Below, in pieces: positions 55,878-64,000 of a DNA stretch of 64,000 nucleotides. How positions within the stretch are numbered: the first letter of the stretch is position 1; the number at the start of each line of letters is the position of its first letter. Both the position numbers and the translations under genes were made by a program. Below the pieces are notes generated by a model, which ran no database searches, had not been told where the DNA came from, and saw only the letters and a program-made list of their open reading frames with translations. Source of the DNA: Tilletia caries (Eukaryota; Basidiomycota; Exobasidiomycetes; Tilletiales; Tilletiaceae); the NCBI GenBank assembly GCA_032718865.1, contig JALUTQ010000035.1, forward strand, positions 372,001-436,000. Reading direction: 5' to 3'.

Positions 55878-56266
55878 GTGTTTACACTCAAATCGCTCCT
55901 TCGGAGCTCTCAAAGGAAGTCCACAACCAATACAACAACTTGCGAGCGGAAAGCTGGAAATCATACAGCGTGTACTTGAGCAACTTTTGTTCTTAAGCTG
56001 TCGGACCGGTTTCTGTCTGGGAAAAAGACGACTCTCAATAGGGTTAGGAGCAAAATGAAATCACTTAATAATTTACTAATTGAATGAAATCTCGGATTTT
56101 CACACTTTGCTCACGTACCCATCCGCAGACAAAAAGCGGTCAGCTCTGAAGAGCAAAAAGGTGCCTATTCGTGTGTTCTATGCTTACCACCTTTCAGCTC
56201 ACAAGTTGTTTGACTGGTTGTGGACTTCAATTGAGAGCCAAGTTTGAAGATTCTGAGTGTAAACAC
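55878..56266. mobile_element. inner TIR element B, 389 bp, TA duplication
   Basis: Inverted ends GTGTTTACACTCA (13 bp, then imperfect), flanked by TA at 55876-55877 and 56267-56268. No ORF. Confidence 0.65.
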
Positions 56267-56271
56267 TACTA

Positions 56272-57028
56272 CAGTCCCTCACCGCCCAGTGAAAAAGCGA
56301 TCACCCAGTGAAACACCACGACACCGCACCACACAAAAATGCTACAATACTGAGAAAAGGCGCATTCTGCGCATTGTGTGTCTGAGAGTAGCCTGTCCAA
56401 ATCTGGAGGCGCTGCAAGGTTCCTACGAGGAGCTATGGTATTTAAAGGGTGCGGAGCATAGTAAATTTACTTAGGAAAAATTCTGTACAGAATTTCGAAC
56501 ACCAACCACACAAAATTGGCATAGAAAGTTACCAACCGGGTCTCGACAGTAATCGTAGAGGAGTGCAGTAGGAGTACTCTCCAGGTGAGAGATGGTGAAT
56601 ATCTCAGATAGTCGCGACGCCATCAAGGTTGAAGTTGGTCGAAGTTGGGGGCAAGGGTCAGGAAGGGAGGTTGACTGCCGGCATTTGGATCGGGCATGAA
56701 AATCAGTTTCTGCAGTGTCAAAATTATCCGTCATGTACACTGCTCCCACGCCGTCGGAAGCCAAAATTGGTCCGCGGTCGAAAGTGTTTCACTCGTTGAA
56801 CCTCCGATCACCTCATTTGTACACTTTTTCCCAGCAGCCTCTGGCAGCACCTCCCTGCTCAGCACGAAGGGCTACTCAGAAACGGAAAGCGGGAGCGTGT
56901 GGCTCCCTACTGTAGGTATAACCCTTTCTAAATGCTCAAGTGTGGTTGTGTTGTGCTATCGGTGTGCTACTCGAGGGGTCAAGGTCAAAATGTTGGGTCA
57001 ATTTATTTCACTGGGCGGTGAGGGACTG
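56272..57028. mobile_element. inner Tc1/mariner-like MITE C, 757 bp
   Basis: Inverted ends CAGTCCCTCACCGCCCAGTG (about 23 bp), flanked by TA at 56270-56271 and 57029-57030. CAG-type ends with TA duplication fit Tc1/mariner. The CCCAGTGAAA motif is repeated just inside the left end. No transposase. Confidence 0.8.
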
Positions 57029-57289
57029 TAAGTATTTCAGAAATCATTCGAAGACTTTCGTCCTCCACCTCGTACCGGGGCGTTGAGAAGATGAAGGGGG
57101 AAAGGTCCGAAGGGTCCGATAGTGAGCGAAAGCCGGACGCGAAATGGCGGCACCTCGCCAACCAGTACATTACATTACATTACACAGCCGAACGTACAGA
57201 TCAGCTGGAGGCTGGGACGCTCCCGCTCAACGTCGACCTCTTGCCCTTCGTGGTCCTGTGAAGAAAAGCACTTGATCACCCAAACTTCG

Positions 57290-57470
57290 ATGCGGTGCTG
57301 ATTTCGCATTTTAGAACGTTTCCAGAACGCTTCGAGTCTTCTTCTACATAACAAACAAAAGACCCGCACGACGGTGTTCGCCGCAACGCTCACAGACGCA
57401 TACATATACTGACAATCTTCGCTTGGTAAAAATAACGTACCTACAGATCCCTCTGGCGCTGAGCAACCTG
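57290..57470 (+). pseudogene. decayed 3' fragment of the small secreted gene family
   Basis: Similar to 53845-53990: GAACGTTTCCAGAACGC, ACAAACAAA, ACGGTGT, CACAGACGCATAC and TCTTCGCTTGG recur in order, with indels and in-frame stops. Confidence 0.55.
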
Positions 57471-59346
57471 GTCAATTCAACAGATTGGCCAGTGGCCTTC
57501 TTCTCTCATCATGTCTAATGAAAGTCTATGACCTCTCATGTCCTGCCCATGCGTTCCTGCACAGGTCGGTGAAGGGAAACACGGCTCGGAACGCTATTCG
57601 ACCCATTCGTGAGCGTGGCCGCTTCCTGTTCCCGCCGAGCTCTTTCACTTACACAGGTTCAGGCACGCGCTGACGAACTTTGCCTTATCGACAGGGGCGG
57701 GGGCTAGCTTTCCCAACCCTTAATGGCCCATGTCTGGCAACGCCCCCTGTCTAAATACGTTCGCGCAGTACCATTATCCTTCTCTCTTCGTACAGGCTCC
57801 ACCAAGCTTCTTCAAACCTTCAGCCGTCGTCGACCGGAAGGAGGGCTCTACAAGGTGAGTGGAAAAAAAAAAAAAAACGTTCGCCGTCGCCGTCGGGGTC
57901 GTTGCCCCAGCCTTTGGAACACCCTGTAAGCCGACCCTTTCCCAGTCTCGTCAGAACGCACGGAAGAAATCGTACGTTCGGACCTTGGGACGCGTCGGAA
58001 TGAGTACGACATCCCATAGTCCCCTCTCCGTCAAAAAACAAAAAACATCTCTACGCAACTATACGCACTCTCAGAAGAAGAAGAAGAGAAAACCTCACGA
58101 GCAAAGCTGGAGGGAATACACACAAGACATTCTTGGGGACTCCGACGTTCTCCAACGGAGCATGGGGATTAACAACGAGGACGTTCCGATCGTAACTCAC
58201 CCACCCCCCCTCCTTCCCCCTCCGGAACAGTCGCGCCTACGCCCACGCCACTTGGGTCTAGCCAGCACACTCCACTATCCCCTCTCCAACACGCACACAC
58301 GCTCAGAAAACGTTCCAACGAGAAAGCTCTGAGGAAAACACAGATGACTGCTTTGGGGGGGAGGGGGTACCCGTTCGTTCTTCTCCCCAACCGGCCCCTC
58401 AACATTCCCAAACGTAGCCTTTTTTCCAGAGAAGCAAACGTTAGCAGGAGGAGGGGGAAGAACGTTACTGTCGTATGGTGAGGGTGCCTGGACGGTCTCG
58501 TCCCTCTCCCCGGTCTGGGCAGCTCAATCGAATGTCCCCCCTCTCCAACAGGTATATAGTCCCCCTAGCATTCTTTTCTCTCGTATACACAAATGATATT
58601 ACGCACCTGTCTTCTTTATACTTGCCTTCCCTTCTCATCCCCAGCAGACAGACAGACTCATCAACTCCCCCGAAACGAAGCCCTTTTCCTCTCCCCAGTA
58701 AAACCAGGCCAGACCCATAAGCTCGCTCGACGTCGTAGAACTAGAAGGAGGGATGCTCAATGAAAAGAGAGAAAGGAAAGGGCGATAAGAAATGTGTGTG
58801 TGTGTGTGCTGAATCAAAGATGGTTGAAGGAAGAACAGGGAACAGAGAGAATGGTGTGTGTAAATGGGAGAAAGGAGACCGACAGAGGGACGCGAGCGAG
58901 CGAAAGAGAGCGAGAAAGAGAAAGGAAACGAAAGAAGTGTTCGTCCAGACACACAGCATATCGGGATGGGGTCGAAAAATGGGAGGGTCGTAGTGCCGCG
59001 CTGTCACACGGGTCCGGGGGAGTGTGGAGTGTCGAGTGTCCGAGAATTCTTGTCAAAAGGATAAGGCGGGAGGCGGGGGAAGACGGTGCGGATGTGGAAG
59101 GCGAGGCGAGGCGAGGTGGATGCGGGAGAGAGAGAGAGAGAGAGCGAGAATGGGAAACGAACGAAGAGGCCAGAAGAACCCGACAAAACACACACACACA
59201 CACAAACCTACTCTTCCGAGTCGAAAAAGGGAAAATCCGGCCCATCGCCCCCCCCCCCAGGCCCCGCCCCAGAATACATGCGGCCCGTTCCTTGACGTTA
59301 CCTCCCCGGTGCCCGTCCCTCTACGTTTCTTCGACCTCCCGCGAGC
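57471..59346. other. interval without a supported gene; simple repeats
   Basis: Contains TG (58793-58808), GA (59125-59143) and CA (59185-59204) microsatellites and A- or C-runs. The open frame 57859-58332 (Lys-rich start) has no motif and starts at a non-ATG. Probably the 3' flank of the PPZ gene plus repeat debris. Confidence 0.45.
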
Positions 59347-61370
59347 TCAATACGACGAGCCGGCCAGTTGACGGGGCGCAGGAGGGCTCTGATGCTGTAG
59401 CAGCGTGCTGTCATCATCCAAAAAAAGAAGAAAGAGTGAGTTACTAGTCATCCCTCCTAAACCTGAAGAAGAAGAAGAGAAGAAGAGAGAAGACACGCAC
59501 CTCTTCCGCTTATTCTTGGCCATCTCCTTCTTGAGCGCGGCGCCGTCGAGGGGCTTGAGGAGCTCGAATGCGCAGAGGAGGTCCTCGGAGACGGACATGA
59601 CTGCGCCGAAGTTGTCGAATTCTGTCATCATCAAGGCGAGCATGTAGTCAGTATGGAAGATCAGCAAGAGGCATGGAAGGGAAGGGGAAGGGAGAGAGGA
59701 GGGGGATGGAAGGGAGAGGGAAGGGGAAGGGGGGAGGTGGAGTCGGGAGGGAAGGGAGCAGGGAGAGGAGCAGGGAGCAGGGAGCAGGGAGCAGGGAGCA
59801 GGGAGCAGGGAGAGGAGAAGGGAGAGGGGGAGAGAACATCGGCCCTCGGCCTTCGCCCTTCCCCCCTGCCTCGCCCCTCTACCCTCGGCCTCCGGGAAGG
59901 GAAAGATGAAGGGGAGAGGGAAAGCGGAAGGGAAAAGGGGGAGAGAACATCGCCCCTAGCCCCTCCCCCTTGCCCCCCTCGCCACTCGCCCCTTCCCCCT
60001 CTATTTCCCCCTTTCCCTCGCCCCTCTCCTCTCTCCCCTTCCCCCTCGCCCCCAGGAATGAACACTCACCGCCACAGTAATTGGGCGCAGAGAAGATGGT
60101 AACCAGGGTACGCTCGTTCCAGAACTCATAGCCATCCTCAACAACCATATGGGCGCGACAGATGAGATCAAAGTCATACTGCGCGAGGAACTGCTGAATG
60201 ACAGCTTTCCCGAAGCAGTAGCTGACCCCGCGCTCGTTGTCCTCCCAGTCCAGGGCTGTGTCGGAGGGGTCGGACCAGAGGAGGTCGTTGAGGAGTCCGT
60301 AGTCGGGCACGTCTGTGGGACGCTCGATTCTGCGGATGTCGTCCATGTTGGACAAGGAGGGGGAGAGGCCGCCGTGTACGCAGAAGATCTTGGATGCGAC
60401 TACGGCTGCGATGGGGAGTGTGTTGAATACGTCGATGAAGGTCTTCCATATCTTGATGTTGACGCGACGCTTGCATTCGTCGTAGAAGCCGTAGACTGTG
60501 TATCAATCAAAAGATGAGATGAGAGATGAGGATAACGTTTGCAGATGTTGCCAAGAGAGAGTGTACTCACCGCGGGTGACATTGGCACACTCGTGATTAC
60601 CCCTAAGCAAGAAGAAGTTTTCCGGGTACTTAATCTTGTAGCAGAGGAGCAGCAAGATGGTCTCCAGACTCTGTTTCCCACGATCGACATAATCGCCGAG
60701 GAAGAGATAATTGGCCTGGGGCGGATAGCCACACATGTCGAAGAGCCTGAGCAGATCCTGGTACTGTCCATGTGTATCGCCCACGATCTTCACCGGCGGG
60801 CTGAGTTCGATGAGGGTGGGCTGGGAGAGGAAGACCTCGCGCGCAGCTTGGCAGACGGCCATGATCTCTGCCTGTTTGAGGGCCGGCTTTGGGATCTTGG
60901 GTGCGTAGCCTGCGTCGAGGAGACGGGAGATCATGTCGTCGATGTCAAAGGTGCGTACTGCGCCCGTGGTGGCAGTGGTGGTGTTGTTGTTCTGGTTGGC
61001 CGAGGAGGATGCTGAGCTTGCTGGTGGTGGTGGTGGATGTGGCTGTGCTGTGGGGGAGGGTAGTAGCTGCTGGTTTGTGTCTGCGTACTGCTGTGGGAAG
61101 GCTGAGTTGCGGTAGTTGTTGTTGTTGTTGTTGCGTGGGGATGCTGCGGGGGTATGTGACTGTTGCTGGTGGTGGTGGTGATGTGGTGATGCTGGTGGGT
61201 TGATGACGGGTGTTGCTAGACCGGGAGCGTGTGTGGATGGGGATGGGAGGGGCGACTGGTGTTTGGAGAGGGATGTGTTGTTGTTGTGCTGCAAGGTGTC
61301 GATGGTTGTGAGCTGGTGCTGTTGCTGCGGTATTGGCTGTGCGGCGGAAGGTGCTGCCGAGGACGAGGAG

Positions 61371-61401
<31 letters not shown>

Positions 61402-61540
61402 GGGCTGGGTACCCATTATCTGCGAGGGTGGTTGAGTTCAGGGAGGAGGACAGGGACGCGGTCGGATCGTCGTCTGTGTCTGCTGACTTTCCCTTTCCCT
61501 TCTTGCTGGATGAGAACGCCTTCCCGAGCTTGTTGAACAT
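59347..61540 (-). CDS. PPZ-type serine/threonine protein phosphatase (PP1 family)
   Basis: Exons 60571-61540, 60070-60495, 59501-59621 and 59347-59407 give 525 aa. Residues 1-190 are low-complexity (Gln, Asn, His, Ser, Pro runs). The catalytic domain from about 195 has [21 protein letters not shown] (254), GDYVDRG (282), RGNHE (313), then [47 protein letters not shown] and [18 protein letters not shown]. The VEDGYEFW and extended disordered N-terminus point to the PPZ branch, which in yeast controls K+ transport and salt tolerance and is inhibited by Hal3. The N-terminus MFNKLGKAF lacks the MG myristoylation site of yeast Ppz1. The final acceptor is ambiguous (59408 or 59395). Confidence 0.9.
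59622..60069 (-). repeat. large strand-asymmetric intron of the PPZ gene
   Basis: This 448-nt intron is much longer than its neighbours. On the plus strand 59670-59835 is almost pure purine, with about seven tandem GGGAGCA units (about 59757-59815); 59850-60055 is mainly pyrimidine. The strand asymmetry could allow triplex or G-quadruplex structure. Confidence 0.8.
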
Positions 61541-61849
61541 CGTCGCTCAGTCGCTGTGTCGCTGTGTACGCAGTGTGTGCTGCTGCTGCTGCTGCTGATG
61601 CCGACGCTGCGCTCGAGATCGTCGACGTCGTACAAGGAACGAACTGGAGAAGGTAAGTGCTAAGTGCTAACCCCGAGCCCGCGCCAGTCACTCACTCAGA
61701 GCTCATTCGATTACAAACTGACTTCCGATCACCACCGCCCTTCTCGGCCGAGTAAGTACAGTCCACCACGCCTCCAGTCTCGACTCTCGCTCGACTCACT
61801 CACTTCCACAGTCGACACCAAGCGAAGCAGATCCACTTGAGACCCCTGA

Positions 61850-61893
<44 letters not shown>

Positions 61894-61923
61894 ACAACGC
61901 ACGAGCACAGCACCACCCCAACA
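61541..61923. promoter_or_regulatory. divergent promoter, PPZ / MIM2
   Basis: 383 bp between the two ATGs. A CAGC/CCAG tetranucleotide array (61853-61892) lies in the MIM2 leader. No TATA box seen. Confidence 0.5.
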
Positions 61924-61984
61924 ATGGAGGCCACCTTCCCGTCATCCTCCTCATCAGCAGGAGACTCCCTACCACCGCCCTACC

Positions 61985-62025
<41 letters not shown>

Positions 62026-62406
62026 CTGCCCCCTCACACCCACAGACAAAGCAGCCTGACCTCCATATCAACATCCTCACAATCAGCCTCAGCCTCCTCA
62101 GCCTCCTCCTACGACTCCGAAGAAGAAGCCCGAATCGCACAAGAAGAGTGGGACGACGGAATACACCAGCTCCAACTCGCCCTCCAGCTCATCTTCCTCC
62201 CCTACCTCGGCAAGTACCTCGGCAGGCGCTATGCCTACACCATCTGGAACCGGTACTTGCGCTATGGCCCTACCTCCAGCTTCTTCGGCTTCCATCCCGT
62301 GTCTGCTTCGTCAACGTCACTCGCGCACGGAGGCATTTGGGCCCGCATGAACTCCCTCGTCCCCAGCTGGGCCGTCGCTCTCGTCAGCACAGCTGCAGAC
62401 GCATAG
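61924..62406 (+). CDS. MIM2: Mim2-like mitochondrial outer-membrane import protein
   Basis: Single exon, 160 aa from ATG 61924. The N-terminus is disordered with a run of about 13 Asp. The conserved core at about 77-120 (EEWDDGIHQLQLALQLIFLP then YLGKYLGRRYAYTIWNRYL) fits Mim2: an acidic-Trp segment, one hydrophobic membrane span, then a GKxLGRRxAY motif. Mim2 partners with Mim1 in the MIM complex, which inserts alpha-helical proteins into the mitochondrial outer membrane. The C-terminal extension after the core (about 40 residues) is longer than in yeast. The longer upstream ORF is in the leader repeat and lacks an ATG. Confidence 0.82.
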
Positions 62407-62505
62407 CACAACTCTCCACCTTGTACCAACAGCTGTCTCCCACTCTCACACTCTACACATACACCCAAGGTAACACGACTTGATTACACCGGTACCACCA
62501 CAGCA

Positions 62506-63833
62506 TCACTTCGGTGATGCGTACTGCACAAACAAGATCAAATCTCATCTCAACAACCACAACCCATGATTCCAAGAGGGGGACAGCGAACTCACCTTTT
62601 TTGTATATTCCCCAGCCATCTTGTCAAACTTGGGCCGGTCCGACTTGTACAGCTCCGCTGTTTGGACGAAGGTCGTCATCGATGGTAAGCAAAACGAACG
62701 AAACAGGCAGAGCTGGAAGGGGGGAATGGGGGGGGGGACGCACCGATCGAGGCCACTAGCGCGTCGTCTGTGTTTGGCTCGGACAGTAGTTGGGCAATTG
62801 CCATCAGGACTGCAGCAGTCATCGATCGGAAGGGGAGCGTCAGCACAGCATAGCATGGAACGACATGGGAGACAGACCTGCGCTCACTGCTCGACGCCTT
62901 CGTGCTTGGCTTCCACGCCTCCGCCTTCAACAGGCCCACACATAGGTCTGGTGGAGAGAGAGAAAAGCCGCCGCAAATGTCAGCCAGCTGTGTGTTTAGC
63001 TCAGCGTGTCATCATGGGCCCGGGTAATGAAAGCTCACTCCCGCTGTCATCGACGTTTGGGTGGTAGATCTGCGTGTTGAACTTGACCTTCGGCGTCTTG
63101 AACGGGTACTCTATTGGGAACTCCAGCGAGAGCTGTGTCATTCCCGGGGGATACGATGGTTGTATGAGCTTCTGGAGGTTCGGACGCGCCAGCTCTCTGG
63201 GGACGAGGTGCTCACCTCGAAGACTCCGCCTTGGTATGCTGTATTTGACTGGGCGAAAGGGGGGAGGGCGAGGGCGAGTGTTCAGCTGTCTGCGAGTTCA
63301 AGGCTGGACTTATGCGCCTCCAGTGGGGACACTCACAGGCTGCACAGAAGGGAACGGGGAAGGGATCAGCAAGACGTCAGCATGGGGAAGTGTCAGAGGC
63401 CGCGTCCGCGCAGTCATGGACGAGGACGGGGATGGGGAAATAACGTACCCCTGAGATCTTTGCAGTCCATTTGTAGATGTTGTCCCTGCAGAAACAGTCA
63501 ATGAGCACTGTGTGAGCATACGCGCGATGTCTCCACCTCAGTCCCCGCACAGGCCCGCCCCTTGCTTCCTTCGTGGAGTAACGCACTCAGCAACTTCGAC
63601 AGCTGCAGGAGAAGCGGGGGAGAGTACGGCGGTCAGTTCAGAGTGCTAGTAGAGCTGCATTTGAGGGAGGTGAGGTGCGACGTACAGATGCCGTCGAGAG
63701 GCGTGTTGTGCAGGTCCGCGAGCTCCTGCGTCGTCAAGAAGCGCGTTCAGCATAGAGAAAAACGCAGGATAAGAAGGGAGGGAGGAAGACACACCTTCAC
63801 CAGACGCTTGTTGGATCCTGCGACTTGGGCCAT
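62506..63833 (-). CDS. ubiquitin-conjugating enzyme E2, eleven exons including a 3-nt microexon
   Basis: Exons (minus order) 63795-63833, 63686-63725, 63587-63602, 63449-63485, 63337-63339, 63216-63248, 63039-63132, 62888-62947, 62744-62809, 62596-62657 and 62506-62523 join in frame to 155 aa, the E2 core size. Motifs: KRLVKELADLHNTPLDGISV, DNIYKWTAKISGPSNTAYQG, FPIEYPFKTPKVKFNTQIYHPN (quoted in part: PFKTPKVKF, YHPN 79-82), catalytic Cys90 in NLCVGLLKAEAWKPSTK, and DKMAGEYTKKYA near the end. It resembles the Ubc14/UBE2D-like class. It accepts ubiquitin (or a ubiquitin-like protein) from E1 on Cys90 and works with E3 ligases. Pro45 is encoded alone by the 3-nt exon CCT. Tail-to-tail with MIM2. 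Confidence 0.9.
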
Positions 63834-64000
63834 ATTGTTGGGTGAGTGTCGAGGTGGGTGTTCGGGATGGGAGTGAGTGATGCTGTCGTCGAGGCGAGTC
63901 GAGACTCGAGTGTTGGTGTGTGGGGGTCAATCTGTGCTTACCTCATCTGCACAACTTCGGCCGAGAGCCTTCGGTGATTTGAGTGCAGGCTGTGAATCGC

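Larger units (their letters stand above)
55833..57072. mobile_element. outer TIR element of a nested stack, TA duplication
   Basis: Perfect 26-bp inverted ends beginning CGAGGTGGAGGACGAAAGTC, flanked by TA (55831-55832, 57073-57074). Removing the two inner elements leaves only about 95 bp, essentially one hairpin. The related unoccupied sequence at about 55500-55560 supports insertion into a duplicated unit. Confidence 0.7.

Noticed and set aside
57859..58332. 157-codon Lys-rich ORF
   Set aside because: Begins at a non-ATG codon in an A-run; low complexity and no motif.

Overview
The window is nuclear DNA from a fungus, most likely a basidiomycete. The genes carry short introns (about 50-110 nt) with GTGAGT/GTAAGT/GTACGT/GTGCGT donors and CTGAC/CTAAC-like branch sites, coding third positions are GC-rich, and the gene set is fungal (SEC17, BUD13, BUD6, TMA16, MIM2, a PPZ-type phosphatase, cyclin H, a chromovirus-type Ty3 element). 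A smut-like lineage (Ustilaginomycotina) would fit, but that is a guess. All protein identities come from motif recognition by eye; no search was run.

Layout. 0-5.2 kb: 3' end of a pepsin-like protease, an uncharacterised acidic protein, a decayed gene fragment, a two-RRM/RGG protein with a mitochondrial-type presequence, and SEC17 (alpha-SNAP). 5.2-14.9 kb: a small lipid-anchored protein, the nucleolin/Gar2-like paralogue of the first RRM gene, BUD13, BUD6/AIP3 and TMA16. 15-24 kb: a TesB-type acyl-CoA thioesterase with a PTS1-like SKL in an overlapping frame, an APH-like (pseudo)kinase with a repetitive tail, and a secreted BBE-type FAD oxidase. 24.3-26 kb: two non-autonomous DNA elements. 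26-34.5 kb: a divergent pair, a gamma-tubulin complex component and an asteroid/XPG-like nuclease. 34.5-38.3 kb: poor in recognisable genes, with one tentative gene and one TIR element. 38.3-47.7 kb: a transposon block made of a full-length Ty3/gypsy chromovirus (8,021 bp, TSD AACTT) carrying a nested hAT-type MITE, then a Harbinger-type MITE, then a MULE-type element that seems to hold a captured host exon. 49-55 kb: a secreted double-psi beta-barrel protein, cyclin H, and two inverted copies of a small secreted protein family. 55.8-57.1 kb: three nested TIR elements with TA duplications. 59-64 kb: a PPZ-type phosphatase, MIM2 and an eleven-exon ubiquitin-conjugating enzyme.

How the genes relate. 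Housekeeping genes dominate (vesicle fusion, splicing, translation, polarity, microtubule nucleation, transcription, mitochondrial outer-membrane import, ubiquitination) and they do not form one pathway. The recurring themes are (i) duplication with change of target compartment (the two RRM/RGG genes, the secreted pair), (ii) splice signals placed where they could change a targeting signal (small lipoprotein, thioesterase), (iii) a 3-nt microexon in the E2 gene, and (iv) repeated insertion of small TIR elements, often nested.
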